From positions 1 to 64,000 of the forward strand of contig JACEFZ010012579.1 in assembly GCA_014155875.1 (NCBI GenBank): a stretch of 64,000 nt of DNA, given 5' to 3'. Shown piece by piece: positions 12,557-22,589 of the stretch. This DNA is from Cepaea nemoralis (Eukaryota > Mollusca > Gastropoda > Stylommatophora > Helicidae). The position numbers and the translations under genes were made by a program. Below the pieces are notes generated by a model. That model saw only the letters and a program-made list of their open reading frames with translations, did no database searches and was not told the DNA's origin. Numbering within the stretch: the first letter of the stretch is position 1; every line of letters begins with the position of its first letter.

Positions 12557-15500
12557 TTACGAGATTTGCGCTTGTGGGGCTAAGATTAGAATGTTTGCGA
12601 CTTTTTGTTGATAAAGTTGTTGGACAATTTCTTTGTTGATTGTTCTGTAATTGTATAGTGCTTTGTTTCTTAATGTCCATATAAGATTTCTGTACTCTGC
12701 CAATAGAACAAGTAGCTTTGTGTGGGTGTCTTGTGTGGAGTAAGGAATGGAATTTATCATGATTGCTTTGTAAACATCTGTTCTTTGTTTCGAATGAGTG
12801 TTTAGGATGTTTTGTAGGAGATTTCTTGTTGGCATGATTGTGTTGCATTCGTAATAGATGTGCTCTTCTGATTCTTGGACGTTCCGTCTACAAAGCTGAC
12901 ACTGTAGTATTTGTTTAGTTATTTTTGCTGTTCTCTCTGTTGTTGGGGTCATGCTGTAAACAAGCCTATATGTAATTTCCCTTGCTTTTGGAGTAATCTG
13001 CTTGTTGTGAATATTAGAGAAAATTTCGGTATAATCTTTTATGAAATATCTATGTCCTCTTTTAATTCTGAGATGTACCGGAGTTGCTTGTAATTTAACT
13101 AAATGCCTGTAGATTGTATGTGTTTTCTTGTGTAGTAATTTTTCATGTCCTTTAATGGCTGAAATACATGTTTTGTAGAACGTTGGGAGAGTGCCAAAAT
13201 AATGTGAGGATGTATTCCTAATAGGTTTTAAAGAAGATAGCCTAATTCCAATGTAATAGTGTGCTAAAGGGTGTTTTTCTGGGTGTTGTAGGATTTCACC
13301 TACGTGTTTGATCCTAAGTGCTTGTATTTTGGTTGTTATGTCTTGGAGGGCGATACCTCCATCTTTTTTGTCTTGCATGAGTGTAGTATGTTTGATACTG
13401 TAGATGGTGCTGCCAAACACAAAGCGTCTAATCTCTTTGTTTATGTTTGTGACAGTTTGACGTGGGGGATCTAGGACTGTGCACAGATATAGTATTTTTG
13501 GAATTATATATGTATTAACAATGGTACTTCTACCAAATATGGTAGTTGTTTTGTATTTGTATCTCTGTAACATATCTGTTATTTTCTTCTCTAGATTTTG
13601 CCAAGTGTCTTTGTGTGTCTGATTTGGTTGACATGGGAAGACTATTCCGTACACTTTTATAAGATTGTTTGATGTTAAGTCAAATGGAAAATCCGCCTTA
13701 TTTTTCCATTTGCCTAAGCCCATTATAGTAGATTTTTGGACGTTTAATTTTGCCCCACTCCCTTTGCCGAAAAACGAGAACGTCTCCAAAATGATCCGTA
13801 CAGATTTTTCAGTGGTCGGAAAGAAAATGGTATCGTCCGCATAAGCACGCAGCTTTTGTTCACCCTTCCCTGGTATGAACCCCTGACATTGTCGTCCCGT
13901 CGTATCTTTTCTAGAAGTGGCTCTAGAGCGACAACGTACAGTAAAGGGGACAAGGGACATCCCTGTCTCACTGACCTAGTCAACCTGAAAGAATTGGTTA
14001 GGGTATGGTTTAATAGAATCCGACTTTCCGGTTTCAAATATAAAATTTTGACCCATGTCCGAAAATAATTTCCCACGTTGCAGTGTGAGAGAGTTTTGTG
14101 GAGGTATGAGTGAGATATTCTGTCGAATGCTTTTTCTTGATCTAAAGAGAGAATTGAGGACTGACAGTTTTTCAGATGTGTGTAGTTGATGATGTCCCTT
14201 ATGAAGTGTGTGTGTTGCTGGATATTCCGGTGTTGTACACTACATTGCTGGTCTTCATGAATGAGAGATGCCATTACTGGTTTCAATTTATTCGTCAAAG
14301 TCTTTGTTAAAATCTTGTAGTCTACATTTAAAAGCGAGATAGGTCTGTAACTCTTTAAAAGTGTCTTGTCAGTGTTCTCCTTCGGAATAAGAGTGATGTA
14401 AGACGTGTTGAAACTGGATGGGAGTTCATGTTTGTGGAAAGATTCAGAGAATACTGCTAGTAAAAGGGGACCTAGAAGAGGAAAGAAAAACTGATAGAAT
14501 TCAGCAGTAATACCGTCAGGGCCAGGCGATTTGCCCTTCTGCATTCCATGAACCGCTTGTGTTATATCTGTTAGTGTTAATTCAGTATCTAGTGTTAGTT
14601 TCTGTTCCTCTGTGAGTTCTTTTGTGAATTTCATAAAGTGTTCTTGCACGTGCGCCTGTGTGTTTTCCTCTGTATAAAGGTTCCTGTAATAATCTTCAAA
14701 GGCTAAGGCTATTTGTTGTGGCTCGACTTGTATATTTCCTTCCCTGTCAATTATCTGGCCTATTTGTCTGCTGCGCTGTATGTTTTGTTCTAAAGCTAGG
14801 TATTGTTTACTCGGTATCTCTTGTGTTATAGTTTGTAACTTTGTTCGCAGTAAAGCCCCCTGAAATCGATTATGTCTGTGGAGATCTAATTCTTCCTGTA
14901 ATGCTATGATGTGTGGTGAATTTTTGTCTGTCTGTAGTAAGAGCTTAATTGCATTTTCCAATACTTTTTCTTGTTGTAGTTTTTGCTTGTGTATTACTGC
15001 TGCTAGTGTTTGTGTTCTCTCTCGTATAGTTTGTTTAAGTGTTTCCCAGAGTTCTCGCGCTTTACCCTCCGGTATATCGCTTGTGTATGTGAGGATCAGT
15101 TTTGTTATGCAATCTACATAGTCCTGATTTTGTAAAAGTGTGCAGTTCAGTTTCCAATGGGGAGATCTTCTAAGATGTGGTGTTGCTTGTACTGTGTTTA
15201 TTGTTGCAACTACCGCCTTATGATCTGTGAAGTTCAGTGTCTCCTGTAAATGCTTGACTTGTGTTATATGATGTGTTATGGGCGCATAAATTCTATCTAA
15301 TCGCGCTGCTCTGTTATGCGCATTGTTTGTGTGTGTTGTATCTGTTCCATGGGGGTGCATCTGCCTGTATGCGTCTGTTAGCCCATGGATATCTAAAATT
15401 GTTTGCAATGTGTCTAATTGATGTTCCTCCTCCCCCGTTGTGTTTCTAATTTGCATTCTTACATCTCCATTTATAAGGTCGTGCGCCGAAAGTACGCAAT

Positions 15501-15939
15501 TAAAATCACCCCCTAGAATGATGTTGTGACCCCGATATGAGCGTGATAATAAATTTTCCAGTGTTTGGTAGAAGAGCGGCTGATTTCTGTAGTCAGGCGG
15601 TGCGTGTATGTTGACAATTGTGTATTTATTTATGTTATTTCTCACCTGTACTATAGCTATCCTACCCTGGCAGTCCCTGTCCTTCTCTATAATCTGCCAC
15701 CTGTCCGATGTCTGTATTATTGCTGTACCCAATCCGATATGTTGAGTACTAAGACTAAAACATGAGTGTCTTAGACCTAAGCATGTTGTGATATATGATG
15801 CGTGTTCATCGGTTTTAACGTTAGCTTCCTGAATGAGTATAAAATCAGGTTTATATTTGTGTATGAGTGGTATAAGATGATTAATTTTGGATCTTATACC
15901 TCGAATGTTAATACTCATTATTTTAATTTCCGCTGCCAT
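12557..15939 (-). pseudogene. LINE ORF2: endonuclease-reverse transcriptase, one frameshift
   Basis: About 1,127 codons read from 15939 down to 12557. The first part (15939-about 13880) holds an APE-type endonuclease: MSINIRG, the catalytic E in ILIQEA, GGDFNC and the TDH motif. It then has RT blocks KSPGPDG, YRPISLL, DQEKAFDR and VRQGCPLSPLL. The catalytic YADD box lies in another frame, in a second open stretch (13960-12557) that also carries the thumb and C-terminal region. The two stretches overlap, and the join falls at about 13877-13884, just before the YADD box, where a single base appears to be missing. Without a correction this copy cannot make active RT. A sequencing or assembly error cannot be excluded. 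Confidence 0.85.
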
Positions 15940-16004
15940 TTTTGTTGTAAAATAAGAAACGGTTGAGCATAATTATGTTTCTTAAACTGTCTGTATTCCT
16001 GTTA

Positions 16005-17051
16005 TCATTTCTGGAGATTGTCAGTAGATTCCTTCGCCGGGCTCGAAATCTCTAAGTCAATAACGAGGCGTGGTGAAGAATCTGACAGGTTTCTTTGTCG
16101 TGGTGGTGTGTTAATGTTATCACTGTCTATTTCGGTCATGGCGCTGGTCGTTATCTGTTCAGTATAATTACTTACACATTTCTTTTTGTTTGACCTGTCC
16201 GCTTCAGGCGGTGTAGGGTAGTCGTGGTTGTTGAGGGGCGGCAGCGTGGTAACAGGTGTTTGGCAGGCTGGAGGTGTCGAGCTCTCACCGTCAGACAGGC
16301 TCTTGGTTGAGCGTCCCCTTTTCCGACTGACCAGCTGGAAACCGTCTTCATCCTCCTTACTATGTTGATCTGTCTGGGAGTTCGAAGTGACTTTTTGTGC
16401 CAGTATAGGTGCCTTCTGGGTTTGTACTTTGGCCGGACATTTATTACTCCAGTGGGAGTCTTCCCCACAGACTGTACATGCCGTACGGCGCCCCGGAACT
16501 GTGATGAAGAGACGGTGTAGCTTGTCTTCTACCCCGTCCAACTCCATGTCCACGTAATGTGGCAGAGGTTCTTTCGGGTTGCACAGAAATAACCACTTGT
16601 CCGTGCTGTTTTTCAGTTTATGCACTTCCGCGTTTATATCTCCCGAAATATCCGCGGCTATTTGCTTCACTGTCTCAATCTTTGCGGTTGTAGGCATCCA
16701 GTGAATCATAGCCTTGGTCTTTTCCTTCTCTATGTTTTCAATTACAATAGTTACTTTAGGATCCTGCAGTTCATGCTTCATTCCGTGAAGCCGTTCATAA
16801 TGAGCCGCCTTTGCTTCCGGTGTTAGCGTAGCGTACCATCTTTTAGGGTCCTGAAAGCGGTAGATGGATTTTATCCCTTCCCTACCAATCCCGCAAGGCC
16901 CCCTCAAGACGCTCGCCATCAGCGAGTAGTTGAACCGGAATACATGAGGTCCTGATATAGAAAACACAAGTGTGTTCGCTTGATGGAACGCTCCTCCTTC
17001 GAAACCTTCACTTGTGTTGACTTTGACACGTTTAACAATTTGGTTTTCCAT
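16005..17051 (-). CDS. LINE ORF1 nucleic-acid-binding protein
   Basis: A 348-residue protein if started at the ATG at 17051 (MENQIV). The frame opens 57 bases further upstream, but the leader there (YLYLCFRIEDF) looks untranslated. Near the middle is a single CCHC zinc knuckle, CTVCGEDSHWSNKC (C-x2-C-x4-H-x4-C), typical of retroelement gag-like proteins that bind RNA. After it the protein is Ser/Thr/Pro-rich with basic patches (RKRGRS, NKKK). It is the upstream partner of ORF2, 65 nt away, and is intact. Its role is presumably to package the LINE RNA; that is inferred from the family. Confidence 0.8.
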   Translation of the reverse strand: MENQIVKRVKVNTSEGFEGGAFHQANTLVFSISGPHVFRFNYSLMASVLRGPCGIGREGIKSIYRFQDPKRWYATLTPEAKAAHYERLHGMKHELQDPKVTIVIENIEKEKTKAMIHWMPTTAKIETVKQIAADISGDINAEVHKLKNSTDKWLFLCNPKEPLPHYVDMELDGVEDKLHRLFITVPGRRTACTVCGEDSHWSNKCPAKVQTQKAPILAQKVTSNSQTDQHSKEDEDGFQLVSRKRGRSTKSLSDGESSTPPACQTPVTTLPPLNNHDYPTPPEADRSNKKKCVSNYTEQITTSAMTEIDSDNINTPPRQRNLSDSSPRLVIDLEISSPAKESTDNLQK

Positions 17052-17056
17052 CTTCG

Positions 17057-17320
17057 ATAATCCGTGACAGAGGAAATCTTCAATACGGAAGCACAGATAC
17101 AGATACACGTGGTGAAAACAATCGAAAACACTTCCACAAAATTGAAATCACTGATATATTTGAATAATCCGTGACAGAGGACATTTTAATCCAGATCTAC
17201 ACGTGGTGGTACACTATCGAATTCACTTCCACAAAATTAAAATCACTGATATTTTTAAATAATTCGTGAAAGAGAAAATCGTTAATCCAAATCTACACGT
17301 GGTGTTGACACCGGAACGGG
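17057..17320 (-). repeat. LINE 5' UTR tandem repeats
   Basis: Three imperfect units of about 95 to 107 bases lie upstream of ORF1. Each contains TCCGTGACAGAG or a variant, ACACGTGGTG and CTTCCACAAAATT (starts near 17061, 17168, 17263). Repeated 5' UTR monomers often serve as promoter units in LINEs; that role is inference here. Confidence 0.65.
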
Positions 17321-17339
17321 AAGTTAACGTTGTGAAGAG

Positions 17340-17880
17340 AAAACCAGAGTCCATTATTTTTACGAAAACTTTGAAGATGCAAAGTTTTTATCACTTTATT
17401 TATACCAGACGCGACTGCCCTTTCCCGTTCCCGTTGCGAGGAAATGGATTCGAAAATTTTCACTTATTTAAAATAGATGCATTATTTTTATGAAAACTTT
17501 GAAAATGCCTTAAAGATTTTATCAGTATATTATAACGCTTATGATTGTAGATAACGTCTTTAAACATTTTATGAAACTTTGAGATTAATACAATTATTTA
17601 AATTACATAATATAGCAGTGTTATTAAAAGTAATGTCCCTTGATATAACTTCTCTTGTTAAGTCACCTTAATTAGACGTCTTTCCATTTAATGTCGTTTT
17701 ATTACGTAAATAACTGATTTTAAACTAACAAACTTTGCCAGTTGCTGCGCGGGAATGAGAAGAACATATGGGGAAAATTTAATCTCAATCGGATGGACCA
17801 TTCAGAAACGCATAAAGGACACACAAACAAAGACACAAACATTCTCTTTTATATATATATAGATTAATACGTCCTACACG
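17340..17880. repeat. interspersed repeat of about 450 bp, copy A
   Basis: Shares with 34990-35460 the phrases ATGCATTATTTTTATGAAA, TTTGAAAATGCCTTAAAGAT, TTATTAAAAGT, and at the end ATCTCAATCGGATGGACC followed by ACGCATAAAGGAC and a simple repeat. It has no coding capacity. Copies A and B flank the Polinton. The element type is not clear to me. Confidence 0.65.
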
Positions 17881-18124
17881 CTCCTGGCTCCTCCTCCCCC
17901 CCCCCCCCAAACCTTTTTTTTTAATGTTTTTTTTTTTAAATTTTGTATGAGCTTTAATCTGTAAAATTTTGGTGACCAAATTTGGGTCTGTTTTCCTAAA
18001 ATCATTTGAAATTCTAAGCCACAAACATCTGACTTCACAAAATCCAATGTCTATCTTACTTGGTTATGCTTTCAAAACACTTTTGATTCTATTTAGTATG
18101 AGAAGTATTTCGTTTATATATGAA
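17881..18124. other. no gene seen
   Basis: A spacer of poly-C and poly-T runs and AT-rich sequence with no recognisable feature. Confidence 0.4.
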
Positions 18125-18196
18125 ACTGGCTGACCCGGCCCGGCTTCGCCCAGACCCTGGAGGGGATCTATCTATCTATCAGTCTGTCTGTCTGCT

Positions 18197-18237
<41 letters not shown>

Positions 18238-18494
18238 GACTGACTGACCCGGCCCGGCTTCACCCAGTCCCTGGTGTGGGGAGCATCTCATTTAATTCTT
18301 ATAAGTAGTCATATAAGCTCTCCCGTTCCCGACTATCTGTCTGTCTGTCTGTCTGTCTGACCCGGCCCGGCTTCACCCAGTCCCTGGTGGGGAGCATCTC
18401 ATTTAATTCATATACGTAGTCATATAAGCTCCCGTTCCCGACTATCTGTCTGTCTGTCTGACCCGGCTTCACCCAGTCCCTGGTGGGGAGCATC
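18125..18494. repeat. tandem repeat with GACCCGGC boundary motif (Polinton target)
   Basis: Units of about 100 to 120 bases: (TCTG)n, then GACCCGGCCCGGCTTCACCC, AGTCCCTGGTGGGGAGCATC, TCATTTAATTC and AGCTCCCGTTCCCGACTATC. The Polinton sits inside one unit: the interrupted phrase GGGGAGCATC|TCATTTAATTC is whole in the neighbouring units. Confidence 0.85.
18489..18494. repeat. Polinton left target site duplication
   Basis: AGCATC immediately before the left terminus AGTAGTATATAGG. The same six bases follow the right terminus at 34738-34743. A 6-bp duplication is the Polinton/Maverick hallmark. Confidence 0.95.
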
Positions 18495-18920
18495 AGTAGT
18501 ATATAGGATGCATACGAGGCGGTTTGAGCAATGAGCAATGAGATATATCTCATTGCTCATTCTCGTCTCATGTCTCTTGGTGGGGGTCTATGCCTCATGT
18601 CTCGTGGTGGGTGGGTTGTGGCCTGCCTCATGCCTTCCAGCTCCTTCCTGCTTTTTTAAGTGTCAGCTGTCGTTTTTAATCAGAGCATCGGGGTTAACAA
18701 TGAAAAGATCAATTGAACTAGGTGGGTAGGTTAAGTGAAGATGAGCTCGATAACTATGGCGCCAGGTTTGCTAATTGATTCAGAATATGTCAGCCTGTGT
18801 AATGCATTAATTAGCTTCCCGTTTGTATAGACGACATAAGAGGTGTCAGGTGGTCGACAAACAAGCGGAGTCGGGGGTGGTAAAGTGAGTGCAGGGTCGG
18901 GATGCAGGGTAGTGAGCAGG
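18495..18920 (+). repeat. Polinton left terminal inverted repeat
   Basis: Matches the reverse complement of 34309-34737. I count four substitutions in about the first 375 bases, then a small indel and two more changes near the inner edge (around 18873-18911). It contains the near-perfect palindrome around AATGAGATATATCTCATT. Confidence 0.95.
18521..18560. repeat. palindrome in the Polinton terminus
   Basis: TGAGCAATGAGATATATCTCATTGCTCA is a perfect 28-base palindrome starting about 37 bases from the left end. The right TIR copy keeps the core but carries one substitution in an arm. It could be a binding or origin element; no function is shown by sequence alone. Confidence 0.7.
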
Positions 18921-18944
18921 TTCGAATCCTACTGTGTGGTGGGG

Positions 18945-19015
18945 TAGTGTAGCAGTGGGTGAGTGTGTAACGAAGCTAGGTGGTATAATTGGCGGTTCAA
19001 ATCACACCCCTGGTG
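18945..19015 (+). repeat. SINE-like tRNA-derived segment inside Polinton
   Basis: AGTGTAGCAGTGGGTGAG (box A-like) is followed by GGCGGTTCAAATCACACC (box B-like) at tRNA-like spacing. It lies just inside the left TIR. It may be a decayed SINE. Confidence 0.4.
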
Positions 19016-19059
19016 GCTAACTATACCCAACATAGGCCCAGGAGGTTCGAAGCCAGCGG

Positions 19060-19245
19060 TATCGCTTTGCATTATCCTCAGAAACCTAAGTTCCACAGCC
19101 AGCAGATTCAGTGTGACTGCTCATTGTCTTCACATTCATACAAAACTACAGGTTCTATGTAACAGCGCAACACTCTTTTTCTTGTAGCAATTGCCATCTT
19201 TTTACTGGTCAATATGTTTTTTCATCTTCGCCATGGCGATTAGCT
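19060..19245 (-). mobile_element. RT-LINE fragment inside Polinton
   Basis: Holds the same ordered phrases as the LINE fragment in GAPDH intron 3: TGCTCATTGTCTTCACATTC, ACAGGTTCTAT, ACTGGTCAAT and TCGCCATGGCGAT. It has no reading frame. Its presence inside the element shows that the left arm has accumulated insertions. Confidence 0.55.
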
Positions 19246-19745
19246 TCCTGTTTGTATAGACGGCACAACAAACTGGGCATCCACCATGATCTTTATCATA
19301 TAACAGCTGTTGCAACACTCGGCAAAATTAAACAAGGAAATATGGTAATGAAACTGTGCGAAAGATCAACTGAACTAGGTGGGCAGGTTAAGTGAAGATG
19401 AGTTCGATAACGGCGGCGGCAGGTTTGCTAATTGATTCAGAAGATGTCAGCCGGTGTAATGCATTAATTAGGTTCCCGTTTGTATAGACGGTATAACAAA
19501 CCCGGCAACCAGCATGATCTTTATCATATAACAGCTGTGGTAGAACGTATCGATTTCTTATCAAACTCAACAAGGAAATATGGTAATGAAAGTGTGCGGT
19601 ACAAAGTCTTTTTTTTTAAATTCGAGATTTTATCTTCCGCTGCGGCAAAATAGGCCCTTCATTAAAACCATCTGTGTATTGATGTCAGCCGGTGTAATGC
19701 ATTAATTAGCTTCCCGTTTGTATAGACGGCACACAAACTGGGACG
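19218..19745. repeat. Polinton subterminal repeats derived from the TIR
   Basis: Pieces of the TIR interior recur: AATGCATTAATTAG followed by TTCCCGTTTGTATAGACG is found at 18800 (TIR), about 19455 and about 19695, and a partial copy lies at 19240. Also repeated are ATCATATAACAGCTGT and GGTTAAGTGAAGATGAG. The units are diverged direct repeats. Confidence 0.75.
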
Positions 19746-20295
19746 TACCAGTATGATGATTATCGCACAACAGATGTTGCAACACTCGGCAAATGCAACA
19801 ATGAAATTGTGCGCATATCAAGATAAGTTAATTATATTCGACCGGTACTTTAGTAGCACAATACATAAACAGGCGCACAGCTGCGGCAAGTCAGTACCTT
19901 TTTGGTTTATAACTCAACCAGCTGCATGGTAACATATTTTCGATGTGGTACAAAATCATTTTTAATTCGAGATTTTATCTTCAGCCGTTGCAAAATATTC
20001 CAGACAAAAGCCGTAATTACAAACTGGGGATAGCTGTTAAAAATCAGCTGGTTTCATTTTCCCCCTAATTAGGAACAATGGTTTATAGACATTATTACAG
20101 ACGACAGATGTGCGCGTATGAATACAATATCACCGCATGAATAAAGGGTGTCAGGTGGTCTTGGACACATCGGGTGTATAAAACCTGTGGAATATGAGCT
20201 GTAAAATTCATATTCTGGCAGCCAGCTGAAGCTAATACATCGGGATGAAACAAGGCCTGGACCACAACTACTGGGGGTGAGTATAAGGTTCGTGT
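19746..20295. other. Polinton left arm, no gene seen
   Basis: Non-coding sequence between the subterminal repeats and the GT array. A further diverged copy of the phrase AGGTGTCAGGTGGTC from the TIR occurs near 20147. Confidence 0.5.
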
Positions 20296-20316
20296 GTGTC
20301 TGTATGCGCTGGTGTG

Positions 20317-20389
<73 letters not shown>

Positions 20390-20985
20390 TTGTGTTCGCA
20401 TGTATGTCTGCATGTGTGTATGTGTTTGTGTGAGTGCATGTGTGCTTGTGTGTCTGTGTGTATGACTGTGTGCGTGTGCGGTTGTGTGTATGGCGGCTGG
20501 GTGTGTGTGTGTGTGTGTGCGGTTATGTGCGTATGTATGTCTGCATGTGTGTATGTGTTTGTGTGAGTGCATGTGCGCTTGTGTGTCTGTGTGTATGACT
20601 GTGTGTGTGCGTGCAGTTATGTGCGTATGTATGTCTGCGTATGTGTTTGTGTGAGTGCATGTGTGTATGGGTGTCTGGTTGTTTGTATGTGTGCGTGTGC
20701 GCTTGTGTGTCTGTGTAGGCGTCTGCATGTGTGTGTGCGTCTGCATGTGTGTGTGTGCGTGTGCGCTTGTGTGTATGTGTGCTTGTGTGTGTGAGCGTGT
20801 GCGCTTGTGTGTCTGTGTGTATGACTCTGTGTGTGCGTGTGAACGTGTGCGGTTGTGTGTACGGCGGCTGGGTGTGTGTGTGTGCTTGTGCGCTTGTGTG
20901 TATGTGTGTCTGTGTATGCGTCTGCATGTGTGTGTATGCGTCTGCATGTGTATGTGTGTCTGTGTATGCGTCTGCATGTGTGTGT

Positions 20986-21017
<32 letters not shown>

Positions 21018-21020
21018 CTG
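20296..21020. repeat. (GT)n-rich array with variant units
   Basis: A pure (TG) run at about 20315-20388, then GT-rich units with recurring TGTATGTCTGCATGTG and TGCGCTTGTGTGTCTGTG. Long Cys/Val or His/Thr frames on both strands are artefacts of the repeat. Confidence 0.9.
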
Positions 21021-21579
21021 AGGTTGCATGCTTTGTACTTATGTTTATGGTTTAACTTATCGTGTTCACGTGTGTTCTGCCTTGTACCTATTGTTTGTAA
21101 CAGTGTATGGTTAATACGTCTACCGTATGCACGTCTTCTTCAGGCCCTTGTGTTTATTTGTTAATAAGACACTGAGTCTGTTTGGGAGTCTTTAGTAGAT
21201 GCTATTGTTACACACTGTGAACAGCTGAAGTTAGAATTAATAGTTGTCTCTAAGAAAGATATACTACATAATATACAAGTACATGAACATATTCTTAAAC
21301 CAAAGTGAGTCGTTACAGCAATATTGGACCAGTCTTATAGAACCTGGTTTGAAGACTTTACAACAAAAAAGCGACAGGGTGTCATATACATGTACATGTC
21401 CCTGTACCTGGGTGCTTCTTGGTGGAGCTGACTAGTAATGTTTTGTTTCATATTTTCACAGAACGCCTTGTGAATAAGCTATTGAAGGGTCACAGCCAGA
21501 AAGTCGACCGTGTCCACAACTAGTATTGCCTTGTGTCTAATTTAACAAAAGGGGCACCACCAACGAGTTGATAGTACGC

Positions 21580-21940
21580 TCAGGTATGTATGTGAGTGTG
21601 TATATACGTATGTCTGTATGTGTATATGTGAGTATGTATATATGTATGCATGTATGTATGTATTTTAGTCTGTATATATGTCTCTGTGTATATTTGTATG
21701 TGTATATGTGAGTATGTATGTATGTATTTGAGTATGTATATATGTCTGTGTGTATATATGCATGTGTATATGTGAGTATGTATATATGTATGTGATTATG
21801 TGTATATGTATGTGTATGTATATATGTATATATGTCTGTGTGTAGGTCGGCATGTGTATATACGTATATGTCGGTATATGTGTGTATATATGTATGTTTG
21901 TGTATATGTCAGTATATATGTATACATATGTATGTTTGTG
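21580..21940. repeat. TATG/TGTA-rich microsatellite
   Basis: Interrupted units of GTATGTATATATGT and GTGTATATGTGAGTATG. Low complexity, non-coding. Confidence 0.85.
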
Positions 21941-22589
21941 TGAATACTGGTAACTCTGATAGATATAACCATAGGTTAATGGTTTATGGACTAGTGATAT
22001 GAAGACAACAAAAGAATTTTTTTTAATGGAAACTGACGTTGTAGCGTCCCCTTCTGTACTAATGCGGTGGTTGTCCTTTTACTGTAGCTGTGTCTATTTA
22101 CTCAGCTCTCAGTTAATTTCACTCAGCTCTTGTGGTCTTTCATATTCAGTGTTAACAATATTTGATCAAAACCATCTGAGTTCTTAATCGTCAAATATAA
22201 TTTCTAGACCAGGTGTCCAACTATAATGAAGTGAAGGTGATTAAGTTAACTCAAATATGTTTTACCTTCATATTGACTATAAATATTAACTGTATATATG
22301 TCACTGGCTACCTAGTGGCAACTCAGCGCAAAGTATATTACACACATATCTATTTAGCGTTCAGTAGATGATTAAAAAATATGAAAAGTAAAAAATATTG
22401 CTGGTCACTAACAGTTTTGTGTTTGCTTACTTTCACAGGTGTACGTGTTCAACTGAAAGACAAAGAAACTGTATCCTTGTATCTACTACTAACAAAAACA
22501 AAAGGCCGTAGAACTATAGAAATCTGGTAGCAATCTGCTACTATCAATCACCTAACCGTGAATTACCGTATTTTCGTCAAAAAATCAAT
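21941..22589. other. Polinton PolB upstream region, no gene seen
   Basis: About 650 bases before the PolB start. It must hold the PolB promoter, but no clear TATA box and initiator pair can be assigned. TTTCACAGGTGTACG near 22432 resembles a 3' splice site, so a 5' UTR intron is possible. Confidence 0.3.

Larger units (their letters stand above)
12376..17330 (-). mobile_element. Tx1-like (L1 superfamily) LINE
   Basis: A minus-strand non-LTR retrotransposon with ORF1 (CCHC protein) then, 65 nt later, ORF2 (endonuclease plus reverse transcriptase). A poly(A)-type signal follows ORF2 (AATAAA on the minus strand, 12498-12503), and then an (ATT)n tail to about 12376. Tx1-like elements of fish, amphibians and invertebrates have this two-ORF layout; the RT phrasing (SLLNVDYKI, VRQGCPLSPLL) also fits. 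The 5' edge is set roughly by the end of the UTR repeats; I could not identify a target duplication. ORF2 has one frameshift, so this copy is probably dead, though otherwise well kept. Confidence 0.8.

Noticed and set aside
20069..21164. Long His/Thr-rich and Cys/Val-rich open frames on both strands
   Set aside because: They are translations of the GT/CA array, with no start context or non-repetitive sequence.
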